DNA of 35,309 bases from Oscillospiraceae bacterium (lineage in GTDB: Bacteria > Bacillota > Clostridia > Oscillospirales > Oscillospiraceae): positions 1-35,309 of the forward strand of contig JAHAWY010000062.1 of NCBI GenBank assembly GCA_018385135.1. Direction: 5' to 3'. Shown here in pieces: positions 15,406-23,472 of this stretch (its first letter is position 1; every line of letters starts with the position of its first letter). The notes under the pieces are model-generated. The model was not told the DNA's origin, searched no databases, and worked only from the letters and a program-made list of their open reading frames with translations. The translations under genes and the position numbers were made by a program.

Positions 15406-16344
15406 ATGAAAAAACTCAAAGTATTGTTGGCTATGGTGCTGGCGCTGGCAATCTGCCTTGCTTTTTGCGCCTGCGCAAAGACAACCGAGCAGCCCCAAAG
15501 CGATGACATAAGCGGTGAGGAAAACTCCGCGCAGCCCACAGCTTTGGGCGACCCCGAAAAGAAGGCTATTCTTGTTGTCAGCTTCGGCACAAGCTATAAC
15601 GAGACCCGCGCCGTAACCATCGAAGCAATTGAAAACGCAATTACCGCTGAGTTTACAGACTTTGATGTGCGCCGCGCCTTTACAAGTCAGATCATTATTG
15701 ACAAACTCGCCTCCCGCGACGGTCTGGAGATAGACAATGTTGCCCAGGCGCTTGAACGCCTTATTTCTGAAGGCTACGGCACATTGGTCGTTCAGCCTAC
15801 GCATATAATGAACGGTTATGAGTACGACGAGATGCTTGAGAATATTGAGCCTTATAAAGACAGCTTCGTTAACCTCGCCGTCGGACAGCCGCTTCTCAGC
15901 TCCGACGATGATTACACCGCCGTTGCCGAAATGCTGGCAGCCGAAACCGCAGAATATGACGCAGATAACAGCGCTGTCGTTTTCATGGGTCACGGCACTG
16001 AGCACGCCGCAAACAGCAGCTATGCCCAGCTTCAGCAAAAGCTGCTTGATCTGGGATATGATAACTACGTCATAGGCACGGTTGAAGCCGCGCCCTCTCT
16101 TGAGGACGTAATGGAAAAATGCGAGGAGCTTGGCGTTTCCAAGGTCGTGCTGCTGCCCTTTATGATAGTTGCCGGAGATCATGCCAATAACGACATGGCG
16201 GGCGATGAGGAGGGCTCATGGAAAACCGAATTCAAGGCGGCTGGCTATGAGGTGGAATGTGTGCTTCGCGGCGTTGGCGAATATGAAGCTGCCCAGAAGC
16301 TGTTTGTTGAGCACACACGCGAGGTCGTTGAGTCTTTGGGCTAA
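15406..16344 (+). CDS. cbiK: Exported (lipoprotein-like) CbiK-type sirohydrochlorin cobaltochelatase
   Basis: CbiK inserts Co2+ into sirohydrochlorin in the anaerobic B12 pathway. From residue 52 the 312-residue protein follows CbiK closely: AILVVSFGTSYNETR, VVQPTHIMNGYEYDEM, FMGHGTEHAANSSY (His196) and VAGDHANNDMAGDE (His259); these two histidines match the metal-binding/catalytic pair known in Salmonella CbiK (His145, His207). Unlike cytosolic CbiK it has an N-terminal basic-hydrophobic signal and a Cys pair (C21, C23) followed by a Ser/Glu/Pro-rich linker to residue 50, so it is probably a surface lipoprotein (best lipid site C23). GGAGGAG precedes the ATG. It lies between ATPase and binding-protein genes. 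A role in metal or tetrapyrrole handling outside the cell is inference. Confidence 0.88.
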   Translation: MKKLKVLLAMVLALAICLAFCACAKTTEQPQSDDISGEENSAQPTALGDPEKKAILVVSFGTSYNETRAVTIEAIENAITAEFTDFDVRRAFTSQIIIDKLASRDGLEIDNVAQALERLISEGYGTLVVQPTHIMNGYEYDEMLENIEPYKDSFVNLAVGQPLLSSDDDYTAVAEMLAAETAEYDADNSAVVFMGHGTEHAANSSYAQLQQKLLDLGYDNYVIGTVEAAPSLEDVMEKCEELGVSKVVLLPFMIVAGDHANNDMAGDEEGSWKTEFKAAGYEVECVLRGVGEYEAAQKLFVEHTREVVESLG

Positions 16345-16360
16345 GGGGACGGATATTGCT

Positions 16361-17803
16361 ATGAAAAGAAAAATCCTTGTGCTGCTTTTAGCGGCAATAA
16401 TGACGCTCAGCATCTTCAGCGCCTGCGGAGCAAAGCCCGAAGGCTCTGGCACAGCGCAAAACGATGCGGAGATAAGCTTTGTTGATGACGACGGCAACCA
16501 AATCAGCCTTGACGCTCCGGCAGAACGCATTATTTCCTTTTACTCTGCGCATACGGAAAACCTCTACTCTCTCGGTGCGGGAGATAAGCTAATAGGCGGT
16601 CATACGACCTGCGTTTACCCCGCTGAGGCAGCGGAGAAGGCTATTTATGACTACAAAGGCGACCCTGAATATGTTATTGCAGCGCAGCCTGATGTTGTTG
16701 TTATCCGCCCGCACATTGCCCGTTCCACGCCGGAGTATTTTGAAACACTGAAAAATGCCGGGATAATAGTTGTTTCGCTTTATCCGGAAAGCTTTGACGA
16801 CTTTCCGCAATACATAGAAAAGCTTGCCTTGCTCACAGGTACGCAAGAGCGTGCCGATGAGCTGCTTGAGAAGTTTTATGAGGATTTGAACGCCATCCAT
16901 GAGCTGACCTCGCTCGTTGACGATAAGCAGACGGTGTTTTTCGAGGCAACAGAGCAAAATATCCGCACCGTCGCTGAGGGCAGTATGCCCGACAGGGCAA
17001 TCGAATACGCCGGCGGCATTAACCTTGCCGAGGGTGCCAAGCCCATGACCGAGGGCAGCTCCATTGCCGAATTTGGCGAGGAAAGGGTTCTGGCTCGCGG
17101 TGATGAAATCGACGTTTATGTTTCCCAGCGCGGAGCGATGAATTCCGGCGGCAATTTGATTTCCATCGGCGAGCGCCCGGGCTTTGATACTGTTAAAGCC
17201 GTTGAAGACGGCAGGGTTTTCCTAATCAACGAAAAGCTCATCTCCTCGCCGACTTTCCGCTATTACAAGGGCGTAAATGAGCTTGCGCGCTATATGTATC
17301 CCGAACTGTTGGACGATACCTCCGTTTTTGATATTGACGAGCCTGCCACACGAAGGCAATTCGCAAGCATGGTAGTGCGTACGCTGCACATACCCGTGTA
17401 TGTACCCAGCTCCTCTAAGTATTACCGGGAGGAGCGCGACACGCATACCTATGGTATGTTTGAGGATGTTCACTGGCAGGAGGAGGACTTTGACTACATC
17501 GAAACCGCCGTTTACACGGGCTATCTTTCATGGCGCAAGGGCGAGGACGGTTTGGAATATTTTGACCCGGACACGATAGTTACCCGCGAGGAGCTTGCAA
17601 AAACAGTGTTTATCGCCGGAGATTTTTCCTCTGGCGAAGCTCATAAGGCTATTGCCGACCTTGATAGCTGCGAAAACGCGCGTATAGTTCAAACGCTTGT
17701 TGACTGCGGCGTGTTTGAGCTTACGGCGGACGGCTGTTTTGAGCCGCAAAGAGAGCTTAGCTGCCGCGAGGTGCTTTCGGCGCTTGCTTTCATTAATAAA
17801 TAG
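16361..17803 (+). CDS. btuF: BtuF-type substrate-binding lipoprotein with C-terminal SLH-like domains
   Basis: A 480-residue protein. Residues 1-21 are a lipoprotein signal peptide with LSIFSAC (lipid Cys22). Residues about 37-315 are a class III binding-protein (BtuF/FepB) domain: AERIISFYSAHTENLYSLGA, GDPEYVIAAQPDVVVIR, VEDGRVFLI. Residues about 325-480 are not part of that family and resemble S-layer-homology repeats: a partial ATRRQFASMVVRTL, then MFEDV...DYIETAVYTGYLS...FDPDTIVTREELAKTVF (366-418), then IADLDS...FEPQRELSCREVLSALAFI (429-479). AAGGGGA lies upstream; the gap to cbiK is 16 bases. The binding protein would be tied both to the membrane and to wall polymers. A longer in-frame reading from 16169 overlaps cbiK and was rejected. 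Confidence 0.88.
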   Translation: MKRKILVLLLAAIMTLSIFSACGAKPEGSGTAQNDAEISFVDDDGNQISLDAPAERIISFYSAHTENLYSLGAGDKLIGGHTTCVYPAEAAEKAIYDYKGDPEYVIAAQPDVVVIRPHIARSTPEYFETLKNAGIIVVSLYPESFDDFPQYIEKLALLTGTQERADELLEKFYEDLNAIHELTSLVDDKQTVFFEATEQNIRTVAEGSMPDRAIEYAGGINLAEGAKPMTEGSSIAEFGEERVLARGDEIDVYVSQRGAMNSGGNLISIGERPGFDTVKAVEDGRVFLINEKLISSPTFRYYKGVNELARYMYPELLDDTSVFDIDEPATRRQFASMVVRTLHIPVYVPSSSKYYREERDTHTYGMFEDVHWQEEDFDYIETAVYTGYLSWRKGEDGLEYFDPDTIVTREELAKTVFIAGDFSSGEAHKAIADLDSCENARIVQTLVDCGVFELTADGCFEPQRELSCREVLSALAFINK

Positions 17804-17807
17804 CATA

Positions 17808-17834
17808 AAGCGGTACGCTAAAAGCGTACCGCTT
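17808..17834. terminator. Bidirectional terminator between btuF and sigE
   Basis: A 12-bp perfect stem, AAGCGGTACGCT (17808-17819) with AGCGTACCGCTT (17823-17834), loop AAA. CTTTTAT follows on the plus strand and TATGCTATTTATT on the minus strand. It lies 4 bases after each of the two convergent stop codons. Confidence 0.85.
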
Positions 17835-17837
17835 CTT

Positions 17838-18575
17838 TTATCGCGCCTGTCTTATCATTTCGTGCCGCAGGCGGCATATAATGCGCTTTTCCAAGCGACT
17901 TATGTAGGATTGGGAGATGCCCATGATATCGGCGACCTCCTTTTGCGTATACTCATGCGAGCCGCATAGTCCGAAGCGCATCACGATTATGCTGCGCTCG
18001 CGGCTGTCCAGACTGTCCACTGCCTCCATGAGCATTTTGCGGTCTGCGTCCTCCTCAAGCGGTCGAGATATCTCGTCGCCGTCCGTTCCCAAAATGTCCG
18101 ATAATAGCAGCTCATTTCCGTCCCAGTCTGTGTTTAGCGGCTCGTCGAGCGAGACTTCTGATTTTTGCGAGCTGATTTTGCGCAGATACATCAATATTTC
18201 GTTTTCCACGCAGCGCGAGGCATAGGTGGCAAGCTTAATGTTCTTGTCGCCCTGAAAGGTGTTTATCGCCTTGATAAGCCCGATAGTGCCTATGGATATG
18301 AGATCCTCAAGACCAACTCCGGTGTTTTCAAAGCGGCGAGCTATGTATACAACAAGCCTGAGATTATGCTCAATCAAAAGCTTCTTTGCCTGCTCGTCGC
18401 CAAAGCCGAGTGCTTCAAGCGCCTGCTGTTCCTCAAGCTTTGGCAAAGGCGCGGGGAGTATGTCGCTGCCGCCTATGTAATGCAAGCCGGGAGGTTGACA
18501 TAATCCTACTTTTTCCAGCACAAGCCTAATTGCGCTTACTATGTTTGATGTAAAACGAATTCTTTTTTCCTCCAT
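17838..18575 (-). CDS. sigE: Sporulation sigma factor, mother-cell specific (pro-sigma-E)
   Basis: A 245-residue sigma-70 family factor. [20 protein letters not shown] (region 2.1-2.2), [30 protein letters not shown] (2.3-2.4), [20 protein letters not shown] and the C-terminal [20 protein letters not shown] helix-turn-helix (4.2) are close to Bacillus subtilis SigE. The N-terminal amphipathic pro-sequence ends at [14 protein letters not shown], matching the region where SpoIIGA removes the pro-peptide. ATG at 18575 has AGGGGG 6 bases upstream; an ATG 8 codons earlier is possible but poorly spaced. It follows spoIIGA by 60 bases, as in other spore formers. SigK or SigG are ruled out by the neighbour and the pro-sequence. 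Confidence 0.95.
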   Translation of the reverse strand: MEEKRIRFTSNIVSAIRLVLEKVGLCQPPGLHYIGGSDILPAPLPKLEEQQALEALGFGDEQAKKLLIEHNLRLVVYIARRFENTGVGLEDLISIGTIGLIKAINTFQGDKNIKLATYASRCVENEILMYLRKISSQKSEVSLDEPLNTDWDGNELLLSDILGTDGDEISRPLEEDADRKMLMEAVDSLDSRERSIIVMRFGLCGSHEYTQKEVADIMGISQSYISRLEKRIICRLRHEMIRQAR

Positions 18576-18635
18576 GTTTTTCCCCCTGAGTGTGCTCATA
18601 TTTCCTTTATATATTGAGCAAATAATTGAATGCTT

Positions 18636-19469
18636 TTAAACTACCGCCGAGAATTCGCCGTTGCTGCTCATTTTTGTTGACGAAAGCCCCACCAAAAGAT
18701 TATCTCTTTTTTTGCCTCCAAGTGATAGTGCGTCCGGTCTGAAAACCGGCAGAAGCCCTGAGCTTACGCCTACGGCGTTGTAGGGCACAAGGCGAAAGCG
18801 TGATTTTAGCGGTTCGTAGCCCGACAGCGCCTGCAAAAACTCCGTTGCTCCAAGCTCCAGCGCCGCGAAGCACTCCTCCGGCAGAAGCTGTTTGGCAAGC
18901 TCCGCCCCCGCCACCATTACCGGCAGACCGCTGATAGGGTCATAAAGCTCGTTGCCCGTGTCGCGCAGGGCGTTAAAGCTCACCGTTTTGCCGCATAAGC
19001 TAAGGCTGACAGACAGTGTTTCCCGCGCGCGTCGGCGCTCCAAACGATTAAACACAAGCGTTATGATAAAATAGCTTGCGCCAAAGGATAGCACCAGTGT
19101 TTTCATGGAAGCGCCTATGAAAAATCCGTCTGAAACCAAGCCGCCGGATAGCAGAGATGCCCCCATAACTGCCCCGCCGAAGCAGGCGGATACGGCAAGA
19201 AAAGCGAAAAAAGGTCTTAACAGCCGTTTGGCATTTCCGAAGGCTACAAGCGTGATAGCCGCACCCAGACAAAGCTTCATTACGGGCGATGCCAGAGCGC
19301 GCAGCGACGGCAGCAGAATAAGCACGGAATAGAGCGCTCCGAGCGCGGCGGCGAGCACGAAGCGAATACGCTTTAAGGGCAGAGCGCAAAGCTTTGCGGT
19401 TGCCAGAACGATGAAGTAATTTATCACCAGGTTCAGCAGAAACATTTCGTCCACATATATCGTTTTCAT
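18636..19469 (-). CDS. spoIIGA: Sigma-E processing peptidase SpoIIGA
   Basis: SpoIIGA is the membrane aspartic protease that activates pro-sigma-E after a signal from the forespore (SpoIIR). The 277-residue protein has about five N-terminal membrane helices (YVDEMFLLNLVINYFIVL first), then a soluble protease domain. Asp170 in ALRDTGNELYDPISGLPV matches the catalytic DTGN motif of the family, and RLVPYNAVGVSSGLLPVFRPD is a second conserved block. ATG at 19469 begins the conserved N-terminus; a TTG two codons upstream is possible. There is no SD in front: the -10 box lies only 6 bases before the ATG. Confidence 0.93.
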   Translation of the reverse strand: MKTIYVDEMFLLNLVINYFIVLATAKLCALPLKRIRFVLAAALGALYSVLILLPSLRALASPVMKLCLGAAITLVAFGNAKRLLRPFFAFLAVSACFGGAVMGASLLSGGLVSDGFFIGASMKTLVLSFGASYFIITLVFNRLERRRARETLSVSLSLCGKTVSFNALRDTGNELYDPISGLPVMVAGAELAKQLLPEECFAALELGATEFLQALSGYEPLKSRFRLVPYNAVGVSSGLLPVFRPDALSLGGKKRDNLLVGLSSTKMSSNGEFSAVV

Positions 19470-19475
19470 ATTCAA

Positions 19476-19489
19476 ATTATATTGGACAA
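19476..19489 (-). promoter_or_regulatory. Putative spoIIGA promoter with a Spo0A-box-like sequence
   Basis: On the minus strand a perfect -10 TATAAT (19476-19481) directly follows TTGTCCAA (19482-19489), which differs by one base from the Spo0A box TTGTCGAA. No good -35 is visible at 17 bases. In Bacillus the spoIIG promoter is sigma-A dependent and activated by phosphorylated Spo0A, so a weak -35 with a 0A box would fit, but the position differs. The start would fall at or within a base of the A of the spoIIGA ATG. Confidence 0.5.
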
Positions 19490-19522
19490 GGAAGGAAAAA
19501 TTCGTTGCATCGGGTCGCTGAT

Positions 19523-19560
19523 AAAAAAAGTCCCGCAGGCGTTGACCTGTGGGACTTTTT
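19523..19560 (-). terminator. Intrinsic terminator of the glycogen operon
   Basis: An 11-bp stem (19529-19539 with 19546-19556; one G-T pair), loop CGTTGA, followed on the minus strand by seven T residues. It lies 25 bases after the glgP stop and separates the operon from spoIIGA. Confidence 0.9.
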
Positions 19561-19585
19561 GTGTGTGATACCGTTCAAAAACGGC

Positions 19586-21985
19586 TTATTTTAGCTGCCA
19601 TATACGCTCGGCATACTCCGAAACCGCGCGGTCGGCGGCAAATATGCCGCTGCGTGCAATGTTTCGCAGGGAAATCGCAGCACGCTTTCTATCGTCGGCG
19701 AGAGCTTCATACAGCCGCGTATGCGTTGTAGCATAGCTGTCGAAGTCTGCCAGCAGCATATATTCATCGCCGCCGTAAACAAGGCGGGAAACGAGGTCGG
19801 AATAGCTCTTTCCATCTCTAAAGCCCTTGCTGAAACGGTTCAGCACCCTGTGGATGCGGCGGTCGTTTTCATAAAGCTCTGTGGGGGAATAGCCGCGGCG
19901 CTTTAAAGCTGCCACCTCGTCGGCGTGCAGACCGAATAAAAACATATTCTCATCGCCCAAGCGCTCGTGCATCTCCACATTTGCGCCGTCAAGCGTGCCG
20001 ATGGTTATAGCACCGTTTAGCATTAGCTTCATGTTGCCCGTGCCGCTTGCTTCCTTTCCTGCGGTGGATATCTGCTCGGAAACCTGCGCGGAGGGCATCA
20101 GCTTTTCGGCAACGGAAACACGGTAGTTTTCAACGAAAACCACCTGCAGCTTACCCTTGCAAAGCGGGTCGTTGCTGATATCGTCCGCAATAGAACAAAG
20201 CAGGCTTATGATGCGCTTTGCAACAACATAGCCGCTGGCGGCTTTCGCGCCGAAGATAAAGCAGCGGGGAAGAAACTCGGCGTTGGGGTCGTCGTGGATG
20301 TGCTGCTGAAGATGCGTAATGAGCATTGCGCACAGAAGCTGGCGCTTATATTCGTGCAGACGCTTGACCTGAACATCAAAGATGGCATTGGTATCAATCG
20401 CCATGCCGCCCTGCCGGAGCAGATACTGCGCAAAGCGCTCTTTGTTGCGGAGCTTGATTTCCTCAAGCTCTGAAAGAACCCTTTCGTCTGTGTCAAAACG
20501 CTCAAGTTCTTTTAAAAGCTCAGGCTTTGTAAGGTAGTCATCGCCGCCCAAAAGACGGACGATTAGCCCGTGCAGCTCCGGGTTTATCTGAGAAAGCCAG
20601 CGACGGTGATCGATGCCGTTGGTGACATTCTCAAACTTTTCGGGATACTGCGAGCAGATATCGCGGAAAAGGTCGTTACGCAGAATGTCGCTGTGGAGCG
20701 CGGAAACGCCGTTTACCCTGCGGCAGACCGCCAAACAGATGTTTGCCATGTGTACCCGTCCGCCCTCAATGATGAGGTTGCGCAAAATGGCGTCGTCGTT
20801 GCCGGCGAAGGTTTCAACGAGATATTTACGGTAGCGCGAATCCAGCTCTCGGATTATCTGCCAGATGCGAGGAAGCTGGCGTGCGATCAGCTCCTGCGGC
20901 CAGCATTCCAGAGCCTCGGACATAACGGTGTGATTGGTGTAGGCAACGCAGGAGGAAACAATGTTCATTGCCTCGTCCCATCCTAGTCCGTCCTCATCCA
21001 TGAAAATGCGCATCAGCTCCGGGATTATCATTGTAGGATGCGTGTCATTGATTTGGAAAATGTGGTGTTCGGCAAAGCTGCGAACGTCGCCGTAGCGCTC
21101 GCGGTGTTTTTTTACGACTGATTGCGCTGTCGCCGAGACAAAGAAATACTGCTGCTGGATGCGCAGAGTTTTACCCTCGATGTGCTCATCGGCGGGGTAG
21201 AGGACTTTGGTGATGACCTCCGCTTTGGTGCGCTCCTCCATTGCCTTGACATATTCGCCGCCGGAAAACAGACCCATATCAAGAGAATGAGGAGACTCTG
21301 CATCCCACAGACGCAGGAGGTTGACCCTGTCCGTGCCGTAGCCGCTGATGAGCATATCACGCGGGAGAGCGCGAACGGAGGTATAGTCTTTTATAGTCGT
21401 TGTGCAGCGACCGTTATAGTCCCAGTTTTCCTCGACAACACCGCCAAAGCGCACCTCAACCGCGTCATCGTAGCAGGGAACAAGCCAGTTGTCGCGGGAA
21501 ATATCCCATTTATCAGAGCGTTCGACCTGCTTGCCGTCTATAATCTCCTGTCGGAACATACCAAGCTCATAGCAAAGCGAATAACCGGTTACGGGCAGGT
21601 CGAGCGTAGCTGCGCTGTCTGCGTAGCAGGCGGCAAGACGACCCAAGCCGCCGTTTCCGAGTCCCGCGTCCGGCTCTGCCTCAAAAACATCGGCAGGCTC
21701 GAAGCCAAGCTCCTCAATGGCAGCCCAAAGCTCGTCGAGTATGTTGAGGTTGAAAGCGTTTTTAGCCAGCGAGCGACCCATAAGAAACTCCATTGAAAGA
21801 TAATGAAGCTCGCGCTCGTCCTTTGCGTGGCGGGCGGTTCGCTGACGGGCAATTTGCTCACGAATTAGAATGGCGCAGGCGGAAAACAGCTCGTTTACGG
21901 TCGCCTCCTCTGCTGTAACTGCAAAATGTGCGCCCAGCTTATCCCGAAGCTGCATTGACAGCTCGTTTTTCTTTTCAACGTTCAT
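19586..21985 (-). CDS. glgP: Glycogen/alpha-glucan phosphorylase
   Basis: GlgP releases glucose-1-phosphate from glycogen by phosphorolysis, using PLP. The 799-residue protein has the family blocks YLSMEFLMGRSL, DAGLGNGGLGRLAACYADS, QINDTHPTMIIPELMR and VQVKRLHEYKRQLL. The PLP lysine lies in EASGTGNMKLMLNG, followed by GTLDGANVE. The length is typical of bacterial phosphorylases. AAAGGA precedes the ATG. A 53-base gap from glgA contains a short hairpin (22011-22030). It is the last gene of the operon. Confidence 0.97.
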   Translation of the reverse strand: MNVEKKNELSMQLRDKLGAHFAVTAEEATVNELFSACAILIREQIARQRTARHAKDERELHYLSMEFLMGRSLAKNAFNLNILDELWAAIEELGFEPADVFEAEPDAGLGNGGLGRLAACYADSAATLDLPVTGYSLCYELGMFRQEIIDGKQVERSDKWDISRDNWLVPCYDDAVEVRFGGVVEENWDYNGRCTTTIKDYTSVRALPRDMLISGYGTDRVNLLRLWDAESPHSLDMGLFSGGEYVKAMEERTKAEVITKVLYPADEHIEGKTLRIQQQYFFVSATAQSVVKKHRERYGDVRSFAEHHIFQINDTHPTMIIPELMRIFMDEDGLGWDEAMNIVSSCVAYTNHTVMSEALECWPQELIARQLPRIWQIIRELDSRYRKYLVETFAGNDDAILRNLIIEGGRVHMANICLAVCRRVNGVSALHSDILRNDLFRDICSQYPEKFENVTNGIDHRRWLSQINPELHGLIVRLLGGDDYLTKPELLKELERFDTDERVLSELEEIKLRNKERFAQYLLRQGGMAIDTNAIFDVQVKRLHEYKRQLLCAMLITHLQQHIHDDPNAEFLPRCFIFGAKAASGYVVAKRIISLLCSIADDISNDPLCKGKLQVVFVENYRVSVAEKLMPSAQVSEQISTAGKEASGTGNMKLMLNGAITIGTLDGANVEMHERLGDENMFLFGLHADEVAALKRRGYSPTELYENDRRIHRVLNRFSKGFRDGKSYSDLVSRLVYGGDEYMLLADFDSYATTHTRLYEALADDRKRAAISLRNIARSGIFAADRAVSEYAERIWQLK

Positions 21986-22010
21986 AGTTTTTATCCTTTC
22001 AATGCGGGGA

Positions 22011-22030
22011 GACGGCGCTCACGCACCGTC
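22011..22030 (-). other. Short hairpin between glgA and glgP
   Basis: GACGG and CCGTC arms, extended by two G-C pairs across one mismatch, loop of four. There is no T run, so it is unlikely to terminate; it may influence relative glgP expression or RNA stability. Low confidence. Confidence 0.3.
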
Positions 22031-22038
22031 ACTTGCTT

Positions 22039-23457
22039 CTATTGCGTGATTTTTCTGTATACATCTATATATTCTTTTGCCGAGCGAGACCAACCGAGAT
22101 CCTCTGTCATGGCGCGCTTCATAAGCGAACGCCACTGCTCCTTGTTGTAGTATACGCCCACGGCGTAGTCCACCGTGCCAAGAAGCGCGTCGGTTGAGTA
22201 GTCTCCAAAGGAAAAGCCGTTGGAGTTGTCCAGCGGATAGGGACGAACGGTATCACGCAGCCCGCCGACGGCGTGAACAACAGGCAGCGTGCCATAGCGC
22301 ATAGCGATGAGCTGCGAAAGCCCGCAGGGTTCGCTTTTTGAAGGCATAAGCAGCATATCAGCGCCCGCGTAAATCAGGCTTGCGCGCTGCTCGGAATACA
22401 TTATGTTGGAGGAAACGCGACCTCTGTGCCGGTACTCCGCGTCGCGGAAGCGGTTTTCAAAAGCCGAGTCGCCGGTTCCCAGTATAACCACGCGCACACC
22501 CTTGGATACAAGAGAGTCCAGAGCGGCGGAAATAAGGTCACAGCCCTTATGTGAAACAAGGCGGGAAATGCAGGCGATGATCGGACCGTCGTCGTTTTCG
22601 TCCATTCCCAGCTCCCGGCAGAGGGCGCGCTTGCATTCACGTTTTCCCGAAAGCTCGTCTGCGGAAAACGGCTGCGGCAGATGCCGGTCGTTTTCGGGTG
22701 AAAAGCGCTGCATATCTATGCCATTTACAATGCCGGAGAATTTATAGGCGTTGTCCTCGATGACCTTATGAAGTCCGCAGGCAAAATAGGGGTTTCGCAG
22801 CTCCCACGCATAGCCGGGACTGACGGTTGTAACATAATCCGCCTTGTATATCGCGCCTTTCATAAGGTTGATGTCATTCTCATAACGGATTATTCCGCTG
22901 TCATAAAGCTCTCGCGGCAGACCAAACACATCGCCCAAGCACCATTCGATGAAGCGCCCTTGATACTCGATGTTGTGTATCGTGAAAACGGACTTTATTT
23001 CCCTGTAAAACTCCGCCTGTTCATAGCGCAGATAAATTGGGATCAGCGCCGTTTGCCAGTCGTTGCAGCTGACAATGTCCGGCTTGAAGTCAAGCAGCGG
23101 CATGATTTCCACTACAGCGCGGGAGAAAAAGCCGAAGCGCTCGCCGTCATCCGGCTCGCCATATGCCTTGCCGCGCTTAAAGTAAAACTCATTGTCAACG
23201 AAGTAATAGATAACGCCCTCATGCTCTAAGCTGTATACGCCCGCGTACTGTCTGCGCCACGAGAGATGAACGGTTGTGTAAAAAAGAAATTGCATCTTTT
23301 CGCGCCACTTTTCTGCAATGGAACTGTAAAGCGGCAGTATAACTCGCGCGTTCACGCCCTCGGCGCAAAGTGCTTTGGGCAGAGAGCCGGCTACATCGCC
23401 AAGCCCGCCTGTTTTAATAAAAGGGGCAGCCTCGCTTACGGCATATAAAATATTCAT
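22039..23457 (-). CDS. glgA: Glycogen synthase (ADP-glucose, GT5)
   Basis: GlgA extends alpha-1,4-glucan chains from ADP-glucose. The 472-residue protein has the N-terminal KTGGLGDV (residues 15-22, ADP-glucose binding), HNIEYQGRF, TVSPGYAWEL, and the C-terminal PSKSEPCGLSQLIAMRYGTLPVV with the E-x7-E type motif, then VGGLRDTV. Length and layout are normal for GT5 enzymes. GGAGGTG lies 6 bases before the ATG. It follows glgD by 15 bases. Confidence 0.97.
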   Translation of the reverse strand: MNILYAVSEAAPFIKTGGLGDVAGSLPKALCAEGVNARVILPLYSSIAEKWREKMQFLFYTTVHLSWRRQYAGVYSLEHEGVIYYFVDNEFYFKRGKAYGEPDDGERFGFFSRAVVEIMPLLDFKPDIVSCNDWQTALIPIYLRYEQAEFYREIKSVFTIHNIEYQGRFIEWCLGDVFGLPRELYDSGIIRYENDINLMKGAIYKADYVTTVSPGYAWELRNPYFACGLHKVIEDNAYKFSGIVNGIDMQRFSPENDRHLPQPFSADELSGKRECKRALCRELGMDENDDGPIIACISRLVSHKGCDLISAALDSLVSKGVRVVILGTGDSAFENRFRDAEYRHRGRVSSNIMYSEQRASLIYAGADMLLMPSKSEPCGLSQLIAMRYGTLPVVHAVGGLRDTVRPYPLDNSNGFSFGDYSTDALLGTVDYAVGVYYNKEQWRSLMKRAMTEDLGWSRSAKEYIDVYRKITQ

Positions 23458-23472
23458 TCTACACCTCCGAGG

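Noticed and set aside
15382..16182. Long minus-strand open frame (266 codons) opposite cbiK
   Set aside because: It is the antisense shadow of a clearly conserved CbiK frame and has no recognisable domain.
16169..16360. Upstream extension of the BtuF frame
   Set aside because: Overlaps the end of cbiK; the lipoprotein signal begins at 16361 with its own SD.
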